Shown here: positions 25,973 to 35,099 of the stretch, piece by piece
How the letters are laid out: each line of letters starts with the position of its first letter
Position numbering within the stretch: the first letter of the stretch is position 1
Source of the DNA: Methylosinus sp. H3A
GTDB taxonomy: Bacteria > Pseudomonadota > Alphaproteobacteria > Rhizobiales > Beijerinckiaceae
Assembly (NCBI RefSeq): GCF_015709455.1
Contig: NZ_JADNQW010000005.1
Coordinates: forward strand, 3,430,001-3,494,000
DNA length: 64,000 bases
Direction of reading: 5' to 3'
Translations under genes and position numbers: made by a program
Notes under the pieces: generated by a model
Told to the model about the DNA's origin: nothing
The model's database searches: none
Seen by the model: only the letters and a program-made list of their open reading frames with translations

Positions 25973-26404
25973 TCAGCCCTCGCGGTTCGGCGTGCCGAGC
26001 ACATGCACGTCGGGCGCGAGCATCACATTGTCGAAACGCTGCGTGAACATCGCCGCCGCGAAGAAGGCGACGGCGCGCAGCGTTTCCTTTCCCGTATTGA
26101 CGAGATCGTGCCGCAGCGGCGTCGGAATGACGAAGACGTCGCCGGGCTTCACATGATGCGTCTCGCCGCCCTCGGCGCGCAATTCGCCGGAGCCTCCGAG
26201 GATATATTGCGTCTCCTCGGTCGCGTCCGTGTGCCAGCCGAGCCGTCCGCCGGGCGCGATCTCATAGACGATGGTCGAGGATTGCGTCGCGCCATGCTCG
26301 CCGCAGGAGGCGAAGGCGCCGGCCCAGCGAACGCTGGGATCGTCCACGCCGCCGACTTGCGCGCGCGGGAGCCGGTCGGTGTCGACGACGTAAATAGCGC
26401 TCAT
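25973..26404 (-). CDS. Cupin-domain protein
   Basis: This 143-residue single-domain beta-barrel protein has the two cupin motifs: motif 1 around GGRLGWHTDATEETQYILGG and motif 2 around VKPGDVFVIPTPLRHDLVN. Metal-binding His and Glu are present (GWHTDATEE, LRHD). Cupins of this size include enzymes and sugar- or metal-binding proteins, so no reaction can be assigned. It is transcribed from the same intergenic region as the riboswitch-controlled gene but in the other direction. The ATG at 26404 has a GGAGAA ribosome-binding site. Confidence 0.82.
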   Translation of the reverse strand: MSAIYVVDTDRLPRAQVGGVDDPSVRWAGAFASCGEHGATQSSTIVYEIAPGGRLGWHTDATEETQYILGGSGELRAEGGETHHVKPGDVFVIPTPLRHDLVNTGKETLRAVAFFAAAMFTQRFDNVMLAPDVHVLGTPNREG

Positions 26405-26544
26405 CGTTCTTCTCCGAAATTCTAATCGAATTTTTCGCGGGCGGCGCCCGCCGCCGCAAGCCTAACGCGCCGCGCGAGGCTTCGTTCCAGAAGCGCTCGC
26501 CGTCCGAGAGCGCGCTTGACTCTGCGGTTCGGCGCGGTTCTATT

Positions 26545-26734
26545 GACCGCGATGGTTCCCATCTAGGGATCAAAAGGGAATGCGGTGAGCGCCGGAGACG
26601 GCGCGAAGCCGCGGCTGCCCCCGCAACTGTGAGCGGTGAGCCGAGGATCAAATAGCCACTGGAGCGTAAGCTTCCGGGAAGGCGATCCGAAGGTGTCGAC
26701 CCGCGAGCCAGGAGACCTGCCATCAGTCGTGGTC
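26545..26734 (+). promoter_or_regulatory. Cobalamin (adenosylcobalamin) riboswitch
   Basis: The conserved cobalamin-riboswitch elements occur in order: GGGAATGCGGTG (from about 26576), the central GGCTGCCCCCGCAACTGT (26613-26630), and the B12 box region AGCCAGGAGACCTGCC (26706-26721). The outer stem can close by GACC (26545-26548) with GGTC (26731-26734). It sits about 120 bases before a TonB-dependent receptor of the BtuB type. Such elements shut down expression when B12 is plentiful. Whether the control is by termination or by masking the ribosome-binding site is not visible. Confidence 0.96.
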
Positions 26735-26855
26735 ACGCGCGATAGCGTCGGGCGGGGTGCACCGAGGCGGCCGAAACCTTTCGACGCGTCTTCGCGCGTT
26801 CGAGGGTGGAGACCTTTCGCAGTGACGGCCCACGTCTGCTGCGAGTTTTCCGGCA

Positions 26856-28886
26856 ATGTCCCCCCTTTTCGCACAGGGCGCCCTTTCGGGCGCCACATCT
26901 TGTCTCGCGCTTTTCTCCGCCTCTCTTCTCGTCCTGCTTCCCGCTCGCGTCGCGGGGCAGGAGGCTTTGCCCTCCGTCGAGATCGGCGCGGCGACCATCG
27001 TCTCCGCCGATCGCGTGGAGGAGCGCGTCGATAAATCATCCTCCGCCGTCACCGTGATTCCATCCGCGCAGATCGAGAAGCGCGCCGCGACAGGCCTCAC
27101 CGAGGTTTTGCGCGGAACGCCGGGCCTCGATCTCTATGAGACCGGCGGCCCGGGCGCGCAGACCTCCGTCTTTCTACGTGGCGCGACGCCCGGCCAGACG
27201 CTCGTGCTGGTCGATGGCTTGCGCATCGGCGATCCGTCCTCGACGGACGGCTCGGTCGATCTCGGCGGCCTCGTCGCCTCGGATATCGAACGCATAGAGG
27301 TGCTGCGCGGCCCGCAATCGGCGCTCTACGGTTCCGACGCCATGGGCGGCGTCATTCATATCCTCACGCGCAAGGGCGAGGGGCGTCCGCGCGCCTCTAT
27401 TCTGCTGGAAGGCGGCTCTTACGGAACCGCGCATTTGCGCGCGCGCGTTTCGGGAAGCGAGGATCGCTTGTGGTATGCATTCGCCATAGACGCGCTGACG
27501 GTCGACGGCCATCCACGCTACGGCTATCGCATCACGCGCCCACTGACGATCGGCGACAGCAAGACGCCGCTTCCGCCGCTTCCGCTCAATGACCCGACGA
27601 ACAAGGGCGGCGCCAGCGCGCGGCTGGGCTATCGCGTGAGCGAGGATGTCGCGGTCGAAGCCGGCTTCTTCGGCTATGACAGCGCCATCCGCTTCGACAA
27701 TCCCTATTCCTTCTCGGCGGTCGATATCTTCGATCCGCAGAATCATCAGCATGCGACTTTCGCGCAGGGCTTTGCGCGCATCGACGCCGACATGTTCGAT
27801 AAAGCCTTGCACAATCGCTTCACTCTGTTCGGCAATGTGACGAACCGAGACGTGTGGCAGGCGCGCTCCTGCTATGACGCCAGCTACAATTCCTACAATT
27901 GCCGGCGCGGCTATCGTGGCGAGCGGCGCGGCTTCGAATATCAGGGCGATCTCACGCTCGGCGCCTTCGGCCTTCTGACCTTCGGCGCGCGCAATGAGAC
28001 GGAATCTGTCCACACGTCGCAGGATCCCGTTCCGCCGACGACATTCACGCCCATCGACGCGGCGCAGACGACGCATTCGGGCTTTGCGCAACATAAGCTC
28101 ACTTTATTCGAGCGTGTCGATCTCTCCTATGGCGGCCGCATCGATGCCGTCGATCAGAACCGCACATTCGCGACATGGCGCGCGACCGGCGCCTATCGCT
28201 TCGAGGAGACGGGAACGAAATTGCGCGGCAGCGCCGGCACAGGCGCGCGCGTCGCCTCGCTCTATCAGCGCTTCAGCCAATATGGCGATCCTGCGCTCGC
28301 GCCGGAGACGAGCGTCGGATATGACGTCGGCGTCGATCAATCCTTGTTCGGCGAGCGCCTCTACGCATCTGTGTCGCTGTTCGAGAATCGTTTTCGCGAT
28401 CTCATCGAATTCGGCCGCGCGCCGAGTTGCGCTGCGACGCAGGCCTTCGGCTGCTATTACAATGTCGGCCGCGCACGCACGAAAGGCGTCGAATTTGCGG
28501 GCGAGGCGATCCTCGTTCCCGGCGAATGGCGTCTGCGCGCGAGCTACACGCATCTTGCGGCGGAAAATCTCGTGACGCATCGCAGCCTGTTCCGCCGGCC
28601 GCGCGACAAGGGAACCGCGTCTGTCGTCTATGCAGGCGTTCCGGGGCTCGAGCTCGAGGCGCGGCTCACCATCATCGGGCCCAATCCCGACTATGATTAT
28701 ATTTTCTCGCAACGCGTCACGCTCGCGCCTTTTGCGAAGCTCGATCTCTACGCCGATTATAAAATCGACGAACGCATGTCGGTGTTCGCGCGGATCGAGA
28801 ACGTCAATGATGCGCGCTATGAGGAAGTCTACAATTACGGAACCGCGGGACGCTCCGTCTATGGCGGCGTGAAATTCAGCTGGTGA
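26856..28886 (+). CDS. btuB: BtuB-like TonB-dependent cobalamin receptor
   Basis: This 676-residue outer-membrane receptor has a signal peptide (residues 1-33, hydrophobic core ALFSASLLVLLPARVAG). The plug domain carries TLVLVDGLRIGDPSS and IERIEVLRGPQSALYGSDAM, and the 22-strand barrel ends in an aromatic residue (GGVKFSW). The plug pattern matches the BtuB/colicin-receptor group. The cobalamin riboswitch directly upstream makes B12 or a related corrinoid the likely substrate. It is the first gene of a small operon with a conserved soluble protein and a membrane protein. No btuCDF genes lie in the window. Confidence 0.93.
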   Translation: MSPLFAQGALSGATSCLALFSASLLVLLPARVAGQEALPSVEIGAATIVSADRVEERVDKSSSAVTVIPSAQIEKRAATGLTEVLRGTPGLDLYETGGPGAQTSVFLRGATPGQTLVLVDGLRIGDPSSTDGSVDLGGLVASDIERIEVLRGPQSALYGSDAMGGVIHILTRKGEGRPRASILLEGGSYGTAHLRARVSGSEDRLWYAFAIDALTVDGHPRYGYRITRPLTIGDSKTPLPPLPLNDPTNKGGASARLGYRVSEDVAVEAGFFGYDSAIRFDNPYSFSAVDIFDPQNHQHATFAQGFARIDADMFDKALHNRFTLFGNVTNRDVWQARSCYDASYNSYNCRRGYRGERRGFEYQGDLTLGAFGLLTFGARNETESVHTSQDPVPPTTFTPIDAAQTTHSGFAQHKLTLFERVDLSYGGRIDAVDQNRTFATWRATGAYRFEETGTKLRGSAGTGARVASLYQRFSQYGDPALAPETSVGYDVGVDQSLFGERLYASVSLFENRFRDLIEFGRAPSCAATQAFGCYYNVGRARTKGVEFAGEAILVPGEWRLRASYTHLAAENLVTHRSLFRRPRDKGTASVVYAGVPGLELEARLTIIGPNPDYDYIFSQRVTLAPFAKLDLYADYKIDERMSVFARIENVNDARYEEVYNYGTAGRSVYGGVKFSW

Positions 28887-28911
28887 CGGATTTTCGAGAG
28901 AGGAGAATCTC

Positions 28912-29475
28912 ATGACGAATTTAACGCCGCAGCGAAGGACGGAGCCGGACGGAACGCCGGTCGATGTCTTCTCGCTGCCGACCGACGCGCAGAGTCTCGA
29001 AGCGCTGCTTCGCGATCTCTTCGAAAACCATTGGAGTGAGATCGTGTTCGGGCCGATCATTCAAGGCGCGGCTTTCGAGATCCATGCGGATCACGCGCCG
29101 ACACGCGTCGGCTTGCTCGACGGCTATCTCACCGTCGCTTTCGGACAGACGCATTTCCACGTCTGCATCGGCGAGACGAAGGGCCCACGCAGCCGGCCGA
29201 CGCCGCCGGAGCTCGCCATTCACAGACGCACGGCGCGCGCGGAGCTGCATCGTCGCTTCTCTGGAACATGCGTTCCAATGTCCTGGAGCCTGCAATTGTT
29301 CAATGGCGCGGATGAGCAGCAGCTCGCCGTGCTGTTGCCCAATCCCTTCCTTCATCCAGAAACGGAAAAAGTTCTGCGGGAGCCCGACTGGTCGCGGCTC
29401 TCTTTGTGGGATGCGCTGCGGGCGCGCTGGCTGGGGCTCGCAGAGCCCGATCCTGTCGATCGTCCCGCGCCCTGA
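28912..29475 (+). CDS. Conserved soluble protein in the cobalamin-riboswitch operon
   Basis: This 187-residue protein has no signal peptide or membrane segment. It contains a conserved-looking block (FENHWSEIVFGPIIQGAAFE) followed by a His-rich strand segment (FGQTHFHVCIGETKGPRSRP) and a Pro-rich C-terminus. The His/Cys cluster HFHVCIG could bind a metal or cofactor. The gene begins 26 bases after the receptor stop with AGAGAGGAGA upstream, so it must be under the same B12 riboswitch. I do not recognise a characterised family. A role in cobalt or corrinoid handling is suggested only by the operon. Confidence 0.78.
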   Translation: MTNLTPQRRTEPDGTPVDVFSLPTDAQSLEALLRDLFENHWSEIVFGPIIQGAAFEIHADHAPTRVGLLDGYLTVAFGQTHFHVCIGETKGPRSRPTPPELAIHRRTARAELHRRFSGTCVPMSWSLQLFNGADEQQLAVLLPNPFLHPETEKVLREPDWSRLSLWDALRARWLGLAEPDPVDRPAP

Positions 29476-29502
29476 TCCCACGCCCGAATTCGTCTCCCGC
29501 TA

Positions 29503-29548
29503 GGGCGTTTCCAGCCGAAGTGGACACCGGTTCGGCGTTGGAAACGCG
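29503..29548. repeat. Palindromic element of the rhizobial interspersed type
   Basis: GCGTTTCCAGCCGAA (29505-29519) faces TTCGGCGTTGGAAACGC (29531-29547) with two extra bases in the right arm. The spacer GTGGACACCGG runs into the right arm. From memory, elements with a central GAAGTGGACACCGGTTCG core are scattered in many Hyphomicrobiales genomes as short intergenic palindromes. Here it lies between two genes of one transcription unit, so it could act as an mRNA stability or processing site. Confidence 0.6.
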
Positions 29549-29560
29549 TCAAAACAAAAG

Positions 29561-29605
29561 CCTGGAGTCTTTCTGTGTTTCAGTGAAACACGGAAAGACT
29601 CCAGG
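29561..29605. repeat. Near-perfect 21-bp inverted repeat
   Basis: CCTGGAGTCTTTCTGTGTTT (29561-29580) plus C29581 faces its complement at 29585-29605, with one mismatch and a 3-base loop (AGT). The stem is AT-richer than its surroundings and directly follows the preceding palindrome. There is no T-run after it, so a rho-independent terminator is unlikely. It could separate expression of the membrane-protein gene from the upstream two genes. Confidence 0.75.
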
Positions 29606-29643
29606 AGACACAGAAGCATCGTCACTCGAAAAAGGAGAATCGC

Positions 29644-30192
29644 ATGACTACGCTTTCACTTCCCGTCTTTGGCGAACGCAATCGGCTCTGGAGCGGCTCG
29701 CTCATTCTCGCCGGCGCGTTCTTCTCGCTCGCTTTCGCTTGCGCGGCGCCGCTCGCAGGCTTCGCCGCCATTGCCGCGCTGACCTGCTCGCGGCGCGGCG
29801 CGCTGGCGTCGACGGCGGCGATATGGCTCGCCAATCAGCTCGTCGGCTTCGCGATCCTGCATTATCCGACGGATTTCGAGACGCTCGCCTGGGGCGGCGC
29901 GCTCGGCGTCATCGCGCTTTTGTGCTGCGAGACGGCGCGCCTCGTCGCGCGCGTCGCTGTCGGCGCCGGCGCGCCGATCGCGGCGCTCGTCGCGAGCTTT
30001 CTCGTTTATGAGGGCGTTCTCTTCGTCATCACTCGCGCTGTCGGCGGCGATGTCTCGCATTACGCTCTCGCCGGCGTGACGCGCATTTTCGCCGTCGACG
30101 CCTGCGCCTTCTTCGGCCTCTGGGCCTTTGGCCTCGCCTGCGCCGCGGTGGGCGCAGCGCGGTCCTCGGCGCTCTCCTCGCGCGGCGCGTGA
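29644..30192 (+). CDS. Small integral membrane protein of the cobalamin operon
   Basis: This 182-residue protein is almost entirely hydrophobic, with about five predicted transmembrane helices (for example SLILAGAFFSLAFACAAPLA and GGALGVIALLCCETARLVAR). The loops are short and a basic residue cluster follows the third helix. AAAAAGGAG precedes the ATG. It is the third gene downstream of the B12 riboswitch, separated from the second by two palindromes. It resembles no transporter family that I can name; a role in cobalt or corrinoid transport across the inner membrane is possible by context only. Confidence 0.72.
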   Translation: MTTLSLPVFGERNRLWSGSLILAGAFFSLAFACAAPLAGFAAIAALTCSRRGALASTAAIWLANQLVGFAILHYPTDFETLAWGGALGVIALLCCETARLVARVAVGAGAPIAALVASFLVYEGVLFVITRAVGGDVSHYALAGVTRIFAVDACAFFGLWAFGLACAAVGAARSSALSSRGA

Positions 30193-30202
30193 GGCGTTTC
30201 AT

Positions 30203-30241
30203 TCGCTCGTCCTTTTCTCCGTGTGAGAGAAGGGCGAGCGA
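30203..30241. terminator. Hairpin between convergent genes, possible terminator
   Basis: CGCTCGTCCTTTTCTC (30204-30219) pairs with GAGAGAAGGGCGAGCG (30225-30240), a 16-bp stem with two G-U wobbles when transcribed on the plus strand, around a 5-base loop. It lies between the 3' ends of the cobalamin operon and corC. It has no U-tract, so it may protect the transcript ends or act with Rho rather than work as an intrinsic terminator. Confidence 0.5.
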
Positions 30242-30282
30242 GCAAGGCGCGATGATCGGCGTCGTCGATGGTCTCGTCGCGC

Positions 30283-31242
30283 CTATTTCGGCGCATGCAC
30301 CAGCAGGCGCGCGACGCGGCGCGGGTCCGCTTCGACGATCTCGAACTCCCAGCCGTCGATCGGCGCGGGCACGATCTCGCCGCGCATCGGCACATGGCCG
30401 GCGAGCGAGGCGACGAGGCCGCCGAGCGTCGTCACTTCGGCGCCGTCGTCATCGGGCGTGAAGTCGACGCCGAGCCGCTGCGAGACCTCCTCGAGATCGG
30501 CCTTCGCATCGATGAGGAAAACGCCGTCGGAGACCGTCTCTATGCGCGGCTCCTCATCGACGTCATGCTCGTCCTCTATGTCGCCGACGATCATCTCGAC
30601 GATGTCCTCCATCGTCACGAGACCATGCGTGCCGCCATATTCGTCGATGACGAGCGCCAGATGGGTGCGCGTCGCCTGCATCTTCACGAGAAGATCGAGC
30701 GCCGGCATGGACGGAGGCACATAGAGCACCGGCTTCAGCACGGTGACGGTGGAGAGTTCCGCGGAAAAATCGATCGCGGCCAGCGAGACGGTCGGCGCAT
30801 GCTCGGCTCGAGGCGCGTCCGGCGCGGCTGTCGTCGCGGGTTCGGCGCGTTCGGCGAGCGAAGCCAGATAATCGACGAAGTCGCGAATGTGGATCATGCC
30901 GCGCGGATCGTCGAGCGTGTCGCCATAGACGGGCAGGCGCGAGTGGCCGGCGTTGCGGAACAGCGCCAGAGTCTCGCCGAGCGTCGCGTCCTGGGCGGCG
31001 GCGACGATGTCGGCGCGCGGGATCATGGCGTCGGCGACGCGCAGATCATGCAGCGCCAGCACATTTTTCAGCAGCACGCGCTCATGCGGAGTGACGTCTC
31101 CGGCGGCGCCTTCCAGCGCCTCCTCTATGTCCTCGCGCACCGAGGGCGAGCCCAGCCCGATGAGCGCGCGCAGCCGATCGACGATGCCGCTCCGCTGCTC
31201 GCGTCGCGAGGCCGAATGCTCGCCGTTTTCCGTCCTAGACAT
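30283..31242 (-). CDS. corC: CorC/TlyC-type CBS-domain protein
   Basis: This 319-residue protein has paired CBS domains ([18 protein letters not shown] onward, about residues 68-190). A C-terminal CorC/HlyC transporter-associated domain follows ([20 protein letters not shown] to [20 protein letters not shown]). It lacks the N-terminal DUF21 membrane part, which is the short soluble CorC form linked to magnesium/cobalt efflux or membrane-associated roles. A non-conserved insert ([20 protein letters not shown]) lies within the CBS region. Its start overlaps the ybeY stop by eight bases. This order (ybeY-corC) is standard in alphaproteobacteria. Confidence 0.9.
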   Translation of the reverse strand: MSRTENGEHSASRREQRSGIVDRLRALIGLGSPSVREDIEEALEGAAGDVTPHERVLLKNVLALHDLRVADAMIPRADIVAAAQDATLGETLALFRNAGHSRLPVYGDTLDDPRGMIHIRDFVDYLASLAERAEPATTAAPDAPRAEHAPTVSLAAIDFSAELSTVTVLKPVLYVPPSMPALDLLVKMQATRTHLALVIDEYGGTHGLVTMEDIVEMIVGDIEDEHDVDEEPRIETVSDGVFLIDAKADLEEVSQRLGVDFTPDDDGAEVTTLGGLVASLAGHVPMRGEIVPAPIDGWEFEIVEADPRRVARLLVHAPK

Positions 31243-31753
31243 TGTTGTTCGATTTTCCTGTCGATGAGAGCTCCGCCACGGGGTCGGAGCCTTCGTAAGG
31301 ATCGGCGAGGCCGAGAGACGCCGCTATGCGTCGCTCCAGAGCCTCCATCGCTTCCGCCTCCCGTGGCGTCTGGTGGTCGTAGCCGATCAGGTGCAGAAAT
31401 CCATGAATGAGCAAATGAGTGAGATGCGCGTCGAAGCTCTTGTCCTGCTCCGCGGCCTCGCGCGCGACCGTCTCATGCGCGATGACGATATCGCCGAGCG
31501 CCATACGGCGCGCGAGCGGGCCGGGCGTCTCGAAGGAGAGGACGTTGGTGGGCTTGTCGATCCCGCGCCATTGCGCGTTCAATTCGCGGATCGTCGCGTC
31601 ATCGGTGAAATTGACGCTCAATTCGCAGTCCTGCGCGAGCGGCGCCGCCGTCTGGGCGACGCACTCGCGCACGGTACTCTCCGTCAGCTCGTCGAGCCCC
31701 GCCTGCTGTTCCCAGCAAGGCGCAGTGACGATGATGTCGATCGCGACGCTCAT
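31235..31753 (-). CDS. ybeY: Endoribonuclease YbeY, rRNA maturation factor
   Basis: This 172-residue metalloprotein has the diagnostic zinc motif HLLIHGFLHLIGYDHQ, matching H-x3-H-x5-H. YbeY takes part in 16S rRNA 3'-end maturation and ribosome quality control in the cytosol. The N-terminal segment includes SVNFTDDATIRELNAQWRGI and KPTNVLSFETPG, both typical. The start overlaps the phoH stop (ATGA) and the stop overlaps the corC start, so phoH-ybeY-corC are translationally coupled. All zinc ligands are intact. Confidence 0.95.
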   Translation of the reverse strand: MSVAIDIIVTAPCWEQQAGLDELTESTVRECVAQTAAPLAQDCELSVNFTDDATIRELNAQWRGIDKPTNVLSFETPGPLARRMALGDIVIAHETVAREAAEQDKSFDAHLTHLLIHGFLHLIGYDHQTPREAEAMEALERRIAASLGLADPYEGSDPVAELSSTGKSNNNV

Positions 31754-32796
31754 GGCTCTCGAGGCTTCGCCTTCTCCCGCCCGGCCGCCTCATAGGCGCC
31801 GACGATCTGCCGCACGAGGTCGTGGCGAACCACATCACCCTCGGCGAATTTCACACTTCCGACGCCCTCTATTCCCGAGAGCAAGGCGATCGCCTCGCTC
31901 AATCCGGACTTCTGGCCGGGCGGAAGGTCGGTCTGCGAGGGGTCGCCATTGACGATCATACGCGATCCGTCGCCGAGGCGGGTGAGAAACATTTTCATTT
32001 GCATGGAGGTGGCGTTCTGCGCCTCGTCCAGCAGCACGCAGGACTTGGTGAGCGTGCGCCCGCGCATGAAGGCGAGCGGCGCGACCTCGATCATGCCGGT
32101 CTGAATGCCGCGCTCCACCATGCGCGGGTCCATGAAGTCGTGCAGGCCGTCATAGATGGGCCGCATATAGGGGTCGACCTTCTCGCGCATGTCGCCGGGC
32201 AGGAAGCCCAGGCGCTCGCCGGCCTCGACCGCCGGCCGTGAGAGAATGATGCGCTCGACGACGCCCTGCTCGAGCAGAGAGACCGCATGTCCGACGGCGA
32301 GCCAGGTCTTGCCCGTGCCGGCCGGCCCCTCGGCGAAAACCAGCTCATGACGCTTCAGCGCCCGCAGATAGAGGTCTTGGGCGAGATTTCTGGCGCGCAC
32401 CGGCCCGCGCCGGCGCGTCGCAACCTGCTCGAAGACGGCGCGGCCCGAGTCCGCATCCGGGAAGAGGCTGCCCTGGCGGGCCGATTCTTGAATCGCGCCA
32501 TCCACGTCGCCTAGCCCCACATTCTGGCCGAGCTGCACGCGGCCATAGAGAATCTCCAGCACGCGGCGGGCCTGATCGCAGGCGTCGGGCCGGCCTTTGA
32601 GCGTGACATGATTGCCATTGGCGAAACAGGCGACGCCCAGGCGCCGCTCGATCTTGGCGAGATGCTGGTCGTAGAGTCCGAAGACGAGCGAGGCGTAGCG
32701 ATTGTCCTCGAAGGCGAGCGTGACCTCCGCCTCCGGCTCGCCCGTGCGCGGCGCATCCGGTTGTTCGAAGACCCGTTTCTCGCGGTCGAGCGTCAC
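31750..32796 (-). CDS. phoH: PhoH family ATPase
   Basis: This 348-residue protein has a KH-like N-terminal region and the PhoH ATPase domain. Walker A is [19 protein letters not shown] (about residues 161-179), with [20 protein letters not shown] and INGDPSQ-like [11 protein letters not shown] motifs. PhoH proteins are RNA-helicase-like ATPases linked to RNA metabolism and occur with YbeY. Translation starts at a GTG that overlaps the miaB stop (GTGA), indicating coupling. Length and order are typical for the group. Confidence 0.93.
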   Translation of the reverse strand: MTLDREKRVFEQPDAPRTGEPEAEVTLAFEDNRYASLVFGLYDQHLAKIERRLGVACFANGNHVTLKGRPDACDQARRVLEILYGRVQLGQNVGLGDVDGAIQESARQGSLFPDADSGRAVFEQVATRRRGPVRARNLAQDLYLRALKRHELVFAEGPAGTGKTWLAVGHAVSLLEQGVVERIILSRPAVEAGERLGFLPGDMREKVDPYMRPIYDGLHDFMDPRMVERGIQTGMIEVAPLAFMRGRTLTKSCVLLDEAQNATSMQMKMFLTRLGDGSRMIVNGDPSQTDLPPGQKSGLSEAIALLSGIEGVGSVKFAEGDVVRHDLVRQIVGAYEAAGREKAKPREP

Positions 32797-34154
32797 AGCG
32801 CGGCCTCCCTCGCATCTTCCGGGGTCGTTCGGCCGGCGATGCGTCCGGCGAGCGAATTGGAGCCGGCGGCGACGATCGTCACCGGCACAGTCTTCCCGAT
32901 AAGCTCCTCGCCGCCCAGCGCATGGACGGGCTGCATATAGGGGCTCTTGCCGGCGATCTGACCCTCGTGGCGGCCGGGCTTCTCGAACAGCACCTCGACG
33001 GTGCGGCCGACAGTGGCGGCGTTGAAGGCCTGCCGCTGCTCCTCGACCAGCGCCTGGAGGACGGCCAGCCGCTCGGATTTGACGCTCTCGTCGATCTGAT
33101 CCTCGCGCTCGGCGCCCGGCGTGCCGGGGCGCGGCGAATATTTGAAGGAGAAGGTCGAGGCGAAGCCGACCGCGCGGATGAGTTCCAGCGTCGCCTCGAA
33201 ATCCGCGTCGCTCTCGCCGGGAAAGCCGACGATGAAGTCCGAGGAGAGCGCAATATCCGGCCGCGCAGCGCGCAGGCGCGCGACGATGTCCAGATAGAAG
33301 CTCGCGTCATGGCGTCGGTTCATCGCTTTCAGTATGCGATTCGACCCGGATTGTACAGGAAGATGCACGAAGGGCGCCAGCGTCGGCAGGTCGGCGTGGG
33401 CGTCGATCAACTCCTGACTCATGTCGATCGGATGGCTCGTGGTGTAGCGCAGCCGCGTGACGCCTTCGATACGCTCGAGCCGCTCGAGCAGGCGGGGCAG
33501 GGACCAAGGCGCGCCATCCTCACCCATTCCACTATAAGCGTTGACGTTCTGGCCGATGATGGTGAGCTCGCGCACGCCGGCCGCGGCCAGCGCCTCCGCC
33601 TCCTCGACGATCTCGAGCGGCTTGCGCGAGACCTCGGCGCCGCGCGTGTAGGGCACGACGCAGAAGGAGCAGAATTTGTCGCATCCCTCCTGCGCGGTGA
33701 CGAAGGCAGCCACGCCGCGCAGGCGCTTGCCCTCGGCCGCCGCCCGGCGCAGCGCGCGAAACTTGTCCTCGACGGCGAAATCCGTCTCCGCAATTCGCTC
33801 GCCGGCCTCGGCGCGGCTCAGGAGATCGGAGAGGCGGTGATAGCTCTGCGGCCCGACGACGAGATCGACGGCGCGTTGGCGGCGCAACACTTCCTCGCCC
33901 TCGGCCTGGGCGACGCAGCCGGCGACGACGATTCGATAATCGCGCCCTTCGGCCCCGCGCTCGGCCTTGAGCTTGGCGAGCCGCCCGAGCTCCGAATAGA
34001 CCTTTTCTGTCGCCTTCTCGCGAATATGGCAGGTGTTGAGCACGACGAGATCGGCCTCGTCCTCATTGGCGGCCTCCGCATAGCCGCGCGCCGCGAGCAG
34101 ATCCGTCATGCGTGTCGCATCATAGACGTTCATCTGGCAGCCATATGATTTCAC
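32793..34154 (-). CDS. miaB: tRNA-2-methylthio-N6-dimethylallyladenosine synthase MiaB
   Basis: This methylthiotransferase has all expected parts. The N-terminal domain contributes three Cys to one cluster (YGCQMN, NTCHIR, VAGCVAQ). The radical-SAM motif is [16 protein letters not shown] (Cx3Cx2C), and a C-terminal TRAM domain is present. It modifies A37 of tRNAs reading UNN codons. The coordinates start at the first ordinary start codon, a GTG at 34154, which would give 453 residues. That cuts the first beta strand: the frame continues 24 codons upstream to an ATT at 34224-34226, eight bases after GAGGAG. Translation may really start there. It is part of the plsC-miaB-phoH-ybeY-corC operon. 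Confidence 0.93.
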   Translation of the reverse strand: MKSYGCQMNVYDATRMTDLLAARGYAEAANEDEADLVVLNTCHIREKATEKVYSELGRLAKLKAERGAEGRDYRIVVAGCVAQAEGEEVLRRQRAVDLVVGPQSYHRLSDLLSRAEAGERIAETDFAVEDKFRALRRAAAEGKRLRGVAAFVTAQEGCDKFCSFCVVPYTRGAEVSRKPLEIVEEAEALAAAGVRELTIIGQNVNAYSGMGEDGAPWSLPRLLERLERIEGVTRLRYTTSHPIDMSQELIDAHADLPTLAPFVHLPVQSGSNRILKAMNRRHDASFYLDIVARLRAARPDIALSSDFIVGFPGESDADFEATLELIRAVGFASTFSFKYSPRPGTPGAEREDQIDESVKSERLAVLQALVEEQRQAFNAATVGRTVEVLFEKPGRHEGQIAGKSPYMQPVHALGGEELIGKTVPVTIVAAGSNSLAGRIAGRTTPEDAREAAL

Positions 34155-34238
34155 ATAGGCTTTCGCGGTCCCGAGCGCTGTCTCGGGTAGCGGGGCGGGC
34201 GCGGGCTTCGATGCGGCGTCGGAAATCTCGGTTTCTCC

Positions 34239-35099
34239 TCAATCGTCGGCGTGGTCTCCAGCCGAGGCGATATTACCTGTGCTTTCCCGGCCCGCAACGC
34301 CCGTCGCCAGAAGACCGCTCGCCGGAAGATCACGAACCAACGGTTCACGGACCAGAAGACCACGGACCTGGGCCTCGGTCGCCGCGGCGAGAGCCTTGCG
34401 GTCTCCTGAGCCTGGGTCCACCGCCTCGCCCCACAATATATAGCAATTTGCGCCGCCGCGCTTCATCAGGCTCCATAAATGTGGAAGAAAAGTCATATCG
34501 CCGTACCAGCCGACGTCGAGCCGGCGGCCGGCGGCGCTTTTCCTCTCCGTATAGAGAATCGCCGCCGGGGCGAGCGTCGGCGCGGCGGCGGCCGTGGCCG
34601 CGAGATCGCTGAGCATGGCGAAATGCGACGCGTTGAATTTCAGCACGCCGGCGCCATCGCTGGAGGTTCCCTCGGCGAAGACGACGATATCCTCGCCCTG
34701 TTTCAGTCGCTCGGCCAGCGCGGCGTTGACGATAGGGATCGCCCGCCGATTGCCGCGCTCGACGAAGACCGTGCCCTGCAGCCTCGCGAGAAAGCCGAGC
34801 ACGGGCCAGGAAGCGACCTCGGATTTCGCCAGAAAGACCAGCGGATAGCGGCTCGCCAGAACGATGATGTCGGTCCAGGAGACGTGATTGGCGACGACGA
34901 ATCGCGGGCTCGCGCCGGCGAGCCGGCCTTCCTCGCGCACATCTATGCCGATGATGGCGCACATGACGCGGCAGAAGCCGGTCTGGATGCTGTGACGCAG
35001 CTCCCAGCGCCGCTTGCGCGCCAGCCATTGGACCGGAACGAAGAAGACGAAGGCCCCGGTCATCGCCAGGGCGAAAGCGAGCGCGCGCAGATAGGGCAT
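34239..35099 (-). CDS. plsC: 1-acyl-sn-glycerol-3-phosphate acyltransferase
   Basis: This 286-residue membrane-associated acyltransferase has the catalytic HX4D motif in NHVSWTDIIVLASRYP, motif II GTVFVERGNRRA, and motif III FAEGTSSDGAGVLKFN. It transfers an acyl chain to the sn-2 position of lysophosphatidic acid. An N-terminal hydrophobic helix (LRALAFALAMTGAFVFFVPV) follows the chosen ATG at 35099; a longer in-frame extension reads into AT-rich intergenic sequence. Its stop lies just inside the miaB leader. The C-terminal tail beyond about residue 240 is poorly conserved, Ala/Gly/Val-rich and unusually long. Confidence 0.9.
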   Translation of the reverse strand: MPYLRALAFALAMTGAFVFFVPVQWLARKRRWELRHSIQTGFCRVMCAIIGIDVREEGRLAGASPRFVVANHVSWTDIIVLASRYPLVFLAKSEVASWPVLGFLARLQGTVFVERGNRRAIPIVNAALAERLKQGEDIVVFAEGTSSDGAGVLKFNASHFAMLSDLAATAAAAPTLAPAAILYTERKSAAGRRLDVGWYGDMTFLPHLWSLMKRGGANCYILWGEAVDPGSGDRKALAAATEAQVRGLLVREPLVRDLPASGLLATGVAGRESTGNIASAGDHADD

